A DNA stretch of 64,000 nt, taken from positions 101,295,739 through 101,359,738 of the forward strand of contig CM076259.1 of assembly GCA_038380795.1 (NCBI GenBank). The letters are read 5' to 3'. The position numbers were made by a program, and so were the translations under genes. Below, piece after piece: positions 13,366 through 23,786 of the stretch; the stretch's first letter is position 1, and each line of letters starts with the position of its first letter. Under the pieces are notes generated by a model that was not told the DNA's origin, did not search any database, and worked only from the letters and a program-made list of their open reading frames with translations. This stretch comes from Pyrocephalus nanus (taxonomy: Eukaryota; Chordata; Aves; Passeriformes; Tyrannidae).

Positions 13366-13396
13366 CGGCGGCGGGGCAAGGAGCGGCGGCGGCCAG

Positions 13397-13430
13397 GAGA
13401 AAGAGGAGGAGGAGGAGGAGGGGAGGAGGG
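13397..13430 (+). repeat. GGA-rich purine tract in the leader, G-quadruplex candidate
   Basis: A pure purine stretch with five GGA units followed by GGGG, GG and GGG lies 59 bases before the NHS start codon. (GGA)n runs are known to form compact G-quadruplexes in DNA and RNA. In a 5' leader such a structure can slow scanning; that effect here is inference. Confidence 0.55.
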
Positions 13431-13488
13431 CAGCGATCCCCGCCAGTGCCCGCGGGAGCCCGGGAGAGCCCCGGCCGAGGGCTCGGCC

Positions 13489-13882
13489 ATGCCCTTCGCC
13501 AAGCGGACCGTGGAGCCTCAGCGGCTATGCCGGCGGCAGCCTGCCGCCTCCGTGCTGGAGGAGAGCTGGGGCGCGGAGCTGCCGCCTCGGGACCCGCCGC
13601 CGGAGGAGCCGGGGACTGCGGGCGAGGGCACCGATGCGGCCGGCGGCGGGGAGAGGGAAGCGGCGGCGGTGCTGATGGTTCTGGACCTCTGCTCGGTCAG
13701 CAACGTAGCCCTGTCGCGGATCCTCCGACAGCTCTCCGACGTGGCCCGGCACGCCTGCACCCTTTTCCAGGAGGTCGAGGCTGACATCCAGGGCACCCAC
13801 CGCCGCGTACGGGCGCTGCACGGCCGCATCGCCGGCCTCCAGGGAGCTGTGCGCGGCCTCGACCCTAAGCAGGAGGCAGTGC
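13489..13882 (+). CDS. NHS: NHS, first coding exon (131 codons plus 1 base)
   Basis: NHS is an actin-regulatory protein at lamellipodia and cell junctions; human loss causes Nance-Horan syndrome (congenital cataract and dental anomalies). The exon opens with [16 protein letters not shown], the family N-terminal motif shared in variant form with NHSL2, and NHS fits better than NHSL1 or NHSL2. Residues about 17-60 are a low-complexity Pro/Glu/Gly/Ala linker. Residues about 62-131 begin the WAVE-homology domain: [20 protein letters not shown], then [16 protein letters not shown], ending LDPKQEAV, parallel to LDPKEEEL in WAVE proteins. In WAVE this domain joins the Abi/HSPC300 complex. The start ATG has G at -3 and no earlier in-frame ATG. 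The exon ends after one base of the next codon at GTAAGT; human exon 2 resumes with a proline codon (PVSNLD), so phase 1 fits. The linker is shorter than I remember in human NHS, which has long proline and alanine runs. The open frame runs to 14154 only by reading into the intron. Confidence 0.93.
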
Positions 13883-13888
13883 GTAAGT
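13883..13888 (+). other. NHS: 5' splice donor of NHS exon 1
   Basis: GTGC followed by GTAAGT is a near-consensus donor directly after the conserved residues DPKQEAV. The phase (one base of a split codon) agrees with the known NHS exon 1/exon 2 junction, where a proline codon beginning with C follows. Exon 2 is not in the window. Confidence 0.9.
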
Positions 13889-13900
13889 ACCACGGAATGC

Positions 13901-13942
13901 GGGATGGATGGGGAGCACCGCGGGATGGATGGGGCGCACCGC
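13901..13942. repeat. 21-bp tandem duplication just inside intron 1
   Basis: Two adjacent 21-bp units (13901-13921 and 13922-13942), each beginning GGGATGGATGGGG, differ at one base. They lie 18 bases after the splice donor and are GC-rich. Confidence 0.8.
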
Positions 13943-14071
13943 AGCTCGGGGCACCTGGCGGGGAAAGCCATCCCCGAGCAAACCGCCGTGCAAAGTTTGG
14001 GGCCAGAGTCGGTGAGAAGGGAACCTCAGCGGGGCAGAGGAGTAGGAAGGGGCCGGGCCAGGCGGGCGCGG

Positions 14072-14093
14072 GTCGGGTCGGGTCGGTGGGCGC
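14072..14093 (+). repeat. GGGTC pentamer run, G-quadruplex candidate
   Basis: Three GGGTC-type units in a row followed by GGTGGG give four closely spaced G runs on the plus strand, within the CpG island and 190 bases inside intron 1. Confidence 0.4.
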
Positions 14094-14144
14094 CGCTGGG
14101 CGCCGCGGCGATGCCGGCGGGAGGGATGATGTCAGTGGTTTGTG

Positions 14145-14156
14145 CCTTACGTAAGG
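14145..14156. promoter_or_regulatory. Perfect 12-bp palindrome CCTTACGTAAGG, PAR-bZIP/NFIL3-type site
   Basis: The core TTACGTAA is the consensus for PAR-bZIP factors (DBP, TEF, HLF) and the repressor NFIL3/E4BP4, and fits C/EBP family members. It lies inside the CpG island, 263 bases after the NHS donor. The sequence match is exact; occupancy is inference. Confidence 0.45.
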
Positions 14157-14486
14157 AGCTGGCTGGCGGGGCTCTCGGGGCGCATCTTTTGCAGCCAAGG
14201 GTTTGGCCGGGGAAAGGGACGAGGTCTGTCTGCTGGGTGCCGGGTGTGATGGGAATGTGGATGATCCGCCTCACCCGGGCATCTTTGGATTTTATCCCTT
14301 TGCCAGCCTGTCCCCTGTCCCCGGGAGATGTCTTTCTCGTAGAAGTGTCTCTGACTTCCCGACTGAAATGTTAAGGTCTTAAGTAGAAATAATAAAGCTG
14401 CTTCGTCGTTACCCAACTTTCGGAGCCATAAAATAAGGAAGTTTAGCTAATGACATCTTTCTGTTTAAAGAGTGACTTGAAGAGCC

Positions 14487-14534
14487 GGGCGGGAAAGGGA
14501 GGGGGGGGGGGGTGGGTGGGAAGGGAGGAGGGAA
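14487..14534 (+). repeat. G-rich tract with 12-G run, G-quadruplex candidate
   Basis: GGGC, GGGAAAGGGA, a run of twelve G, then TGGGTGGG and AAGGGAGGAGGG give many alternative four-tract combinations with short loops. It marks the downstream edge of the CpG-island region. Long G runs are also prone to length error in assemblies. Confidence 0.65.
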
Positions 14535-17500
14535 GGAGAAAGATCAAGGCAGTATGCGACTTGTGTTATGGGCACTGATTGAATCCTGTTTCTTTTCCAC
14601 CCAAACTATAAAAGCAGTGACAGCCTCCGTAGCCCTAACAGCTGCTGATTTCTGCTGAATATGGCTCGTGTTCACAGAAATGTAATGATTTTGTACTCTC
14701 ATTGATGCATATGCTCCCCAAGTACTTGTGGATATATATTTTTTGTTAAGTACAGCTGTGGATTGGAAGTCTGGAATAGCAGAGTTTGGTGTGTCGGTTC
14801 TGACCTGTTATTATCTGGTTTAGGAAAAAGAATGGCTTTAAAGGGGAATTTGGCTTATTTTTTTCCTTCTGCTGTACCCCTCTAAATCCTGAGTACCTCC
14901 ACTGAGTACAGCAAAGTGAGTTTACATCGGGGTAAATGAGACTATTCCTCTTCTAGGTGTTTTTAATGAATATGCCATTTAAAAAATGTGTTCTGGATTT
15001 CCTCCCCTTTGGAGTGCTATGGAATATAAGTAACTCTTCTAGGATCTATGAAGCTGTACTGATTAACGGAATCAAGCCTTAAGTATTCAACGGTATTTAA
15101 GCTACATAGTCGGCTGCTCTAGAGTGACTTTTCTGGTGATATATTAATATACATCAACATAGATGAGACCAAGAGAGGCTTTCTGTGGTTTCAGGATGAG
15201 TGTGTAATCAGAGCAGAGTGCTGGGCTGTGATTGGAAACTGCGGTGAGAAGGAGACTTGGCTGAGCTAGTGAGGGAACTGTCTGAGGAAATGAAACTCCT
15301 CATATCACATTCTCATCTGTAGGTCTTTTGAGCTGAGTAACTGTGGGTATATACTAATGCAAGTGAGAGCAGAGCTTAGCCGTTCTAATCTTTACAGCTT
15401 TTTTCTTTCTGGATTGTGCAAGTGCAGCTCGTTTGCAAATCACAGAGCAAAATCTTGATATTACAGCACAGTTATGTCATCTGCTTAATTAGAGAGTCTG
15501 GCTTTATTCCCTGTGATGATAAATGCAGAATCCGTCTCTTTGGTGTTCTGCTTTCTTTAAAATCCTTCTCTCCTTGGGAGGGGAGAGACATTTGGTCATG
15601 ATCTTCCCTGCATCTGCCAGCTGTTCCTCTCCCTGTTATATACAGCACAGTGCCACTGATAGAGCTGCAGATGTCCCCAGCTCTGGTCAGCCAAAGGATC
15701 CTCCACAATGCCAGGCTTTGCCACCACCCATCCTCCAGAAGGAGTGTATCTTGCCTCCAGCTATACAGCTGCTTGAAGGCACATTTCCCGGTCCTCATCA
15801 CTTCTCTCCTTGCAGCGCTGTACCACATTTCTTTAAAGGTGAAAGTCTCAATACTAAACGTACGTGCATGAGTAGTCACCTTCTTCAACAAAAGCTCAGA
15901 TGGCTTTCATTCCCTATCCAGTGCTGGACCAGCAGAGCTGCATTTGCATAGTGCTACATTTGAATATCTCAACTCAGCCGTACAGCACCATTCTATACAA
16001 ACCCTCCTCACTTGCCCCAAATCCATATACACACACCTACAGCAATGCCTCCCTTTGGCCCTTAGACCACTCTTTGTTTCCAAGGGACAGATAAAACTTC
16101 CTGGCAGGAAACTGCCCATCCTTGCTGTAGTGTATAATGGTAGTGTGCTTTGTCCTTCCTGGGCTGACGCCTCCTCCTTCATTATTACTTTCAGCAAGAC
16201 TATGCTAATGTTTGTTTCATGCATGAGGTGCCTACACAATTCACTCCTGAAAGTATTACACTCAAGTTACTGCACCTAGTTGTTTTTTTTGAAACCAAGA
16301 GAGCAACTGTGGGCGGTCACAGATCTGCCCAGGACTTAACCTGCATCACATTAGGCATACCAACTTCTATCTCCTGTAGCAAACATGGGATGATGGGATG
16401 GTCTCAGGGGTGTCTTTTGGCTGTCCAACCCAAATGACACACCTGAGAATAATTCAAAACTGGGTGGAAGTTTGGAATGACAACCACAAGGAAGGAGTTG
16501 GTGACAGGCATGCAGCCACTGCACCCATTGCATGACTGTAATGGTTGCATTGAGCTTACTGCATATCAGGAGTCTGGAGGGGCTGGGCTGCTGGACGCAT
16601 TGGCCAAGACACCGTGTATCAGGATGTTAACACCATGACAGTGAAGCCCAAGCACATGTTTTTTAAGTATTGAGTTTAAAACTACTAGGATATTTTGCCG
16701 CAGTGAGACATTCTTGATGTTCCAACTTAAAGTGCAGCACAGTGATTTGAGAATAATGCTATTGGACGTGTCCTAGATACTGAGTGGTGACAGTGGAAGG
16801 CCTTTTTCTCCATGCCTCATAAGCCAGCTCGATTCTGAGATTCCATTGTGAAGACACAGGCTAATGCCATCTCCAGAGCTACTGGAGCCAGTGGTTAGAG
16901 GGGCATTCCTTGCCCAGAATGCCCTTCCTTGGCAATCACAGAGGTAATACTGAGGGGAAGTGGAGCAGGAAAGAAGCTCTCTCGAATAGCATATAGTACA
17001 ATTTTGTATAATAATGTTGTATTTTATATTGAAAATTATGTATTATGGTATTAAAATAAAACATCTCTGTTGGATTCAGGAAATATTAACAAAGAATTAA
17101 AATTAATTTAAACTGGCATTTTTCCAGTAATGCTTATCACTACTGTTGTCCTTTTCATGAGACCTTAACATTCTCAGCTCTGTTGCTGTTGCAGTGGTGA
17201 ACATTTGCAAGAATGTGTATACTTTGCATTAAGAAAAGTGCTTAAACTCCTCTGCTGAACTACGGGTAAGGGTATTTACCTATGTGTTACCCTTTTGTTT
17301 TTGTCAGTGTTCAGAAAGTGGGATTGGAAAATCTTGTTAGGCACAATAAAGGACTTATTCTGGGTAGTCACAAACAGGTCATCTTCAAAAACTCAAGGTC
17401 CCTTGCCTCTGCCTCCCCAGATGCTGTTTGTCCTTTCATCTTTCTTTTAAGCCTCTGGCCAGCTAGCATCTTGCAAATATGAATTTTTTCCCACCCTCTG

Positions 17501-18444
17501 AAGGAAAAGAAACAAGGGTGAGAAATGTTTTCTTGCTCAGCTCCTGAACTAACTACTTTGCCCTTCTGTCACTCCAAGTACTTTACTGCTTTTCATCATG
17601 AGCAGCTCCAGGGTCTGCTTCTAAAGCAGAACCATGTGGGAATAACATGATTGTTGTCAGTCTGAGTGTTGCTTAGAGTTTTCTTGTTGCCAGCAAGAGA
17701 ACTGAGCAGTGTGGTACTGCCCAGTTTTGCTATTAGATGCTTGATTATCTTGGTAGTACAGAAATGTAGGAGAAGCGCTGAACTTGGGACTTGATGCCTC
17801 CATTATTTGGAAGGATGATTTCTCATTCTAGGGGACCACAGATCTGGCAGTTAAAGTGGAATATTGTACTTTTTAGAAACTGATGATGTAAGCCATCTTG
17901 CTTTCTGAATAATCAGCAACGACTGGGCAGCAGATTTTGAAAGCCCTAGCTAATGAGATCCTTTTTGCACCCTGGCATCCCTGAGAATTCCACACATTCC
18001 AGGCTTATTTTCTGAAAGCATCAACATGTTACCAGTAGCCAATCTTTCTAAAAGCTGTATCGTTTCCAGCAGTTGCCTGCTGTATCTTGCTCCATTTTTC
18101 TGTTCCTGATTTTCCTATGTGCTAGCAGTTAGTGATGCACCTGCTTAGAAGTGTGGGGATCTCCTCTGTTACTCTGCTCTTCAGAGGCCCTTGAATCTCT
18201 ACAGTGAGCTCCCCTATAGGTTTTTCTTCTTTCCTGAAGTGTCAGTATTGAGATAAAAAAGACAGTTCTGTACTGATTCTTTATCATTTTAGGCTCTGCA
18301 TTAATTTATTCTGTTTGATTGAAGTCAGTTACTGAGAACAGCCTGGCTAGTTTCACTCTTGCTTTTAGTCTCTTTCATTGCGCTTTTTAGGTGGTTTTCT
18401 TTTGATTTTGTTTCGTTTGGCATTTTTGTTAGTGTGGTTGTTTT

Positions 18445-18451
18445 TGTTTGT

Positions 18452-18487
<36 letters not shown>
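18445..18487. repeat. (TTTA)n microsatellite
   Basis: About ten near-perfect TTTA units in a row follow a short TTTG stretch. It is an ordinary tetranucleotide repeat that is likely to vary in length. Confidence 0.95.
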
Positions 18488-18488
<1 letters not shown>

Positions 18489-21400
18489 ACTACACTGATA
18501 TAATGCTCTTTTGTTTGGGTTTTGAACACTGCAGGGAAATGTTTAATCCATTATAAGGTTTTCATGTATTTTCTGCCATGATCCTACCATTTTTACAAAA
18601 CATATACTGGACCCAAAGCTTGTCAGATAATGTGTCTCCTCCTCCTTGACTTAATGAGATGAAGTCTCAACTGCTGTTGAAATGGAATCAAGAAACTTTC
18701 ATGCTTCCATCTCAGAATATGGTTACCTCTTAAGGCCATCCCAGGCTGTGTTGGTGAGCATCCTTGCAGAGATCTTCAGGTAGATGCATAAGACCTTAAG
18801 AGTAGGTGCCATCTTGAAAGAAAAAAGAAAAAAAGTGCAAAATGAGTAGATAAATGTTGCGTTTTATCTCAGCTTCTTAAAATCCTAGAGAATTTAAACT
18901 GCAATTTTCATTGTATGGATTTTCTGCTGTGCCAAGGCACAACTGTAGACCTCCATGGGTTGGATACCTTTATGCAAAAATATCTTAGATACTGCTGGGG
19001 ACAAATCAGAACAGATTTCTAGCTTCCCCTAAGTCTGTATTATAGTCCTTTATAGTGAATGAACCTCTCTAAGTAGTTATTACACTTTTAGAGGTACATG
19101 CTAATGTAGCCTGAGGCACACGGGACACAAGGGTGTATTCAGAGCTCCGCCTGTACACTGAAATTATATGACTTGGCAAATCCTCGTTGGGTGCAGAGTA
19201 AAACTTCCAAAAAAACCCCAGTTGTATGGTGGATGTAGTAATCCTTCGCCTTCAGCTTTGTGTCCTACACGTGCCCCTACGGAATGACACATCCTCTTCA
19301 CTTATTCTTTTGGAAAATGAGAAAGGCTTTACTTGCCATGTGTGGTTTCTTGATGTTGTGCTGGTCACTGTGTACTCATTTGAGTTCGAGAACACACCTC
19401 TCTGGTGCACTTGCCTGTAGTTTGTCCATGAATGCAAATAACCCAAGTTGTGGGTGTGGGAAAGTTGGAGAATTTCCTCAGTGCATATTTTCTTCTAAAT
19501 GCAGAGGACTGATGGTAAGTCAGCAGAGTTGAAAGGAGCGGGAGGCCAAAGCATCGGCTTTCCAGCTTACCTTTACTGCTGTCAGAACAACAAAGGAACA
19601 GAGGAAGAAAAACCTGCTCACTTAAGGATCCCATCCCCACCTTACTTAACATTAGCTAGAGCACCATCAGCTAGAGTACTGTCATTTAGGATAAAGATGC
19701 CTTATCTTTGTTTACAGAAAGTGATAGAGGACCTTTTACACAGGAACAGGACCATTCAAAGGCTGGGCTTGAGGTATTTTTTTCTCATGCATTTAGTATG
19801 TGATAGAAGGTAATGGGATGGAATTTGTCATGTGGCTTTGGCAGAGATGTATTCAATTCTTTGGAATTTGGGGTTGTCACCTTCGGTCCTGTTAGCTTGT
19901 GGAATGCAAACCTTGTCCTCTTTGCAGATAAAAAGCATAGTGTAAAATCTTTTGTCCTGCTAAGGTCAGTAAGACTCTCACTGGAAAGGCTCTGAGAACT
20001 CAGAGCTCAGGTAGATTCACTAGCCTGGTAACAGATGAAGAGCAGTCAGCAGTAGTTTTCCTTGGAAACCATTCCCTGTTATACAGTGTAAATCTTCTGG
20101 AGTTTTGCTGAATGTCATTTACTTGACCTTCCACTCGTGTAGCTCAGAATGCCTGTTCATAGCTCCCTGATTTTCTTTTTACAAATAGTACCTAAACTAA
20201 TGTACCGGGTTTGAATGTTTGGGGATTTTGTTGCTATATGGAGAGCCTGCCAGTTAAAAGGTACAATACAAAAAAATATTCAGTGCTTGATTCCCACCTC
20301 ACTGCTGCTACATAGCTGTGTAATATCATAATAGTGGAACTTCTTTCTGGCTTATGCTCAAGGACCAAGCAAGGGGCTCTGGTGAATTTATTAGAAATTC
20401 TGCTGGAAATGTTTTCGCTCCTTTAAGACCAATCAGATCTCTTTCACACAGGAATGAAACTGCAAACAAGATAGAATCAGGCCCATAAAGAAACATAGAC
20501 TTACTGTGGATCTGATGGTTTAACAGAAATAATTCCTACAGCCCCTTTAAAACTCCATACTTCTATTTAAAAGCCTTTATAATATAATGTGTATGTTCAT
20601 CCAGAAACATAAAATGAATGTTGCAGTGAAATCAATGGAGACATTCCTACTTTTAGTAAGTTTACCTGCTGATACAGGAGAGATCTGAAGATTAAGAAAT
20701 AAGCGAACTCTGATAACTTGCTGAGGGCATGGGGAGGTCATTCACCTGTTGATTCAGATGCATAAAAGATGGTAGTTTTCCTTTATGAAAGATGAAGGGC
20801 TTGGAGTGTTTCCAAAAAACTCTTTCACAGTTCTCAAATGTCCTTGAACTAAAGGGAAGAACTTGCAGGAAGCAAATATAAATACCCAAGTAGGACCAGC
20901 TAATGTGAGTAATAAACAGGCACATTTTAAAAGTATTGTGGCAGGGTTGTGTGGTCTTCTGACTCAGAGAGCTGTGATTTTTCAAAAGCTGGTCTTTCCA
21001 ATCGCTTGGCATCTCCATGTAATCGGAGGCTGACATCAGACTCTCGATTGGAACTACTTGAGCTATTAGGCTGTGAAGAGCAGAAACTCTCTGTGTTACC
21101 TAGTGTGTATGAGGGGGGAAGGTTTTTTCACTTCCTTTGATGTATTAGCATCAAGAGAGGGAGTCTTCGCTTCATTCCTAATTGCTTCTCGTCTTTGAAT
21201 TTATATACCAATATGTAAGTAACTGCAAAGGGAGATAGCAGAATTTATAAAAAGTTCAAAAAAGCAGGGCTTAGAGCATGATTAAAATAAAAGATAGCAT
21301 ACAGTATATGCTGTTTTTAGCTGAAATATCTCCCTAGAATACTTTCCATTTACATTCTCATTATATCTAACTGCTTCTAATGCACTGCTTAGTTTAACAA

Positions 21401-21898
21401 CTGGCATGTTTTTAGGGTAGATTTTATGGTAGATATACACCCACTGTGTTCTTAACTTGAGACTTTAAATTGCAGTATCTGTGTTGGACAATCTTTTCTT
21501 ATACCTTCTTGGCTGAAGGCAGGAAGAAAGCAATAGTGATAGGAACCTAATTAAGCCTGTAGTCTAATTACACCAGGAGCTGTGTGCTTGAAATGCTGCT
21601 CAATTCAATGAGTGCTGCATGGCGCTGCCATGTTAAGTCCTGGCAGAGAATGACATATTTTTTTTTAATAGGATCACTGTAATTCTTACAAAGCCACCAT
21701 GGTTTTCTCTTTTTTTTTAGCTGCCAAGGCAGTTGGACTTTGAACTACAGGCACTCAGACTGAGTCCCTGAGAAAGTTTGGAGAAGTTTTGCTAGCGTGT
21801 GCATGTGATTAAGGCGAATGAGCATAGGGCGGTGTGTTTGTGCTATAAATATGCATAACATCTTCAGGCCTCCACAGCTTTTCTCCCTGCCTTCTTGA

Positions 21899-21987
21899 AG
21901 TTTTTTTTTTTTTTTTTGTTTTGTTTTTTTTTTTTTTTGTTTGTTTGGTTTTTTGTTTGGTTTTTTTGTTTGGTTGTTTGTTTTTTT
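21899..21987. repeat. T/G low-complexity tract
   Basis: Long T runs (17 and 15 T) are broken by single or paired G, giving GTTTG and GGTTTTTTG words. On the minus strand it is an A-rich tract with CCAAAC/CAAAC interruptions. Similar tracts occur near 34.8, 48.1, 50.0, 59.6 and 61.3 kb. Confidence 0.9.
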
Positions 21988-23032
21988 ATCTTGATGATGG
22001 TTTTTTTGTTATCTTGGTGATAAGGACAGAGGGTGAGTTGTGGGGGAAAAGGCACTAATCCTTCTCTTGAAGGTATGGGTATCAGTGTCTACAGAATTGG
22101 GCCATTTTTAGAAGCAGAATATGCAGGGCACATTGAAAAGTTCCTGTGTGTCTGGAGGCTTTAGACTGCTTTAAAGGCAAAACTGGGCTCTCTGTGCATG
22201 CTCAATGTCGCTTGACTTTTTTTCCAAAAAAAGGCATTTCCAAGCATTGTTTGTTGGCCTTTGACTGCCCGTAATGGCAGAAATCAGATCTTCTGGATGA
22301 TGAAACTCAAGATAGGCAGCAGTAACTCACTGTGATGCTCAAACTTTTTTAAAATGGTATACATTTCACTGTGTCAAGTATTTAGTGAGGTATGATAAGG
22401 GGTGATTTAATTTTAAGTGAAATGAGAGATTAATTATGATTTAATGCTTACCATGCAAATTAGGGTGGGTGCAAAGAGTCATACTACCCAGCTCCATTTT
22501 TTCTCCCTGTAAGGTTTATTTGCTCTCAGGAAAAAGAGGGCCAGTTCTTGTCATACACGTTTTTTTCTTTTGTGAAGTGGTTTTTGGTGAAGTGTTGTGT
22601 ACAGGAGGAGAGTCAAGAGATGTATAATAATTAATTTCTAAAAAAGAAAATCATCTATCATTGATTGAGCACTGACTTTCACAAGCTCAGCTTTAATCCT
22701 GGAAGCTACATAGGTCTGTGCAGTCCAGGTTTTGAATGCAAGCATTTTTTTTCACTTGTTTTTTGGGAGGAAGGGCTTTCTCATACTTATCCAAATCCCC
22801 TCCTGGCCTTCCTGTACCACAGCAGTTAACATCATCATGGAGTCTTCTATCTCAGCATGCTGAGGAGATCTCACCTTACCTTCTGTGTTGACTGTTTCCT
22901 ACAACTAGGATTGCTGCAGGAACCTGAAGTCTTGGTCTCTGCAGAAAACTGCCTGAAGTCTTGCACACAGTTAGCATGCTTAAGACAAGTTTTCCCTTTT
23001 GGCTGGATTACCCTGGTAGTACTGTTTTTACC

Positions 23033-23057
23033 TTTTTTTTTTTTTTTTTTTTTTTTT
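23033..23057. repeat. Poly(T) run of 25
   Basis: This is an uninterrupted homopolymer of 25 T followed by AATTAAAA. No transposon body is recognised beside it, so I do not call it a retroposon tail. Confidence 0.9.
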
Positions 23058-23502
23058 AATTAAAACAAGTATTACGGAATAGCACACACCGTGTGTGTAT
23101 AGCAGAGAAGGGGTGGGCATACCTGTATATCTCGTACCAGACATTCAGAAAGTTTTTATCTGTTACTCAGCTACAGTTTCTACTATATTGCCACGATGTA
23201 GAAATCATAAAAGATGCTGCCAGGTAAAGGAGAGAAGAGATTATTCCTACTGCATTTGAAGGAAGGGCTTGTTCTTTATTAGAAACTAGAAAATCCACTG
23301 GGGAAAGAATCCCATATAAATGTTCCAAACTAATAAAACCCCCCCATACTCCAGTTGGAGCTCACATTTACTTCAATGTGAAAGTCAGTCTTTGCATGAC
23401 ATAAAAGCTGGAGAAAACCAGGCTTCATTAGTTCCGCTGCTTGCAAAACTGTTTGTTCATATTTCTCTTTCCCCTCTAGAATTACTGATTATTTCTTTTC
23501 AA

Positions 23503-23519
23503 TTTTTTTTTTTTTTTTT
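23503..23519. repeat. Poly(T) run of 17
   Basis: This homopolymer of 17 T lies between CTTTTCAA and AAACTTATG. No mobile element is recognised beside it. Confidence 0.9.
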
Positions 23520-23773
23520 AAACTTATGCCTTGAATGACTTTCATTTTGGGCTATCCTATCCTTTACTCATTTTTCATGGTGGTTTTACAGGGGCTAAAC
23601 TTTTACCTCTGTCTTAATGGCAAAGGCAAACCTCCCTTACTCCCATCATTACGTGAATCAAGAGTATTAATTTTTACAGCTGTGGTTTATTCTCTATTGA
23701 TTATCTTTAATGTGATACTGTCTTGTTTAGTTAATAGACTACCTGCTAACCTGCTAATATGTAATTATCCCCT

Positions 23774-23786
23774 CCCCCCCCCCCCC
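23774..23786. repeat. Poly(C) run of 13
   Basis: Thirteen consecutive C residues follow CCCCT. Only the length and purity are notable; it may be mis-sized in an assembly. Confidence 0.9.

Larger units (their letters stand above)
12690..14290 (+). promoter_or_regulatory. NHS: CpG island promoter and 5' leader of NHS
   Basis: Base composition changes sharply from AT-rich DNA to very GC-rich DNA with dense CpG, then fades after about 14.3 kb. GC boxes of SP/KLF type lie at about 12926-12939 and 13045-13064. No TATA box is evident upstream of the coding start, as is common for CpG-island promoters with dispersed start sites. The leader contains a GAGC-type repeat (13175-13207), a short CGG run (about 13233-13249, five codons in the upstream ORF frame), and a GGA-rich purine tract (13397-13430). 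The transcription start cannot be placed from sequence; it probably lies between about 12.9 and 13.2 kb. The island spans the first coding exon and the first few hundred bases of intron 1. Confidence 0.85.

Noticed and set aside
12723..13502. Long antisense frame (259 codons) across the CpG island, and a similar frame at 13518-14198 minus
   Set aside because: Very GC-rich DNA has few stop codons. The products are Arg/Pro/Ala-rich low complexity, and the second overlaps the well-supported NHS exon in antisense.
14600..14640. TATAAAAG near 14607 as an alternative NHS promoter
   Set aside because: No initiator, exon or splice donor with coding sequence was found downstream, and the string alone is weak in AT-rich DNA.
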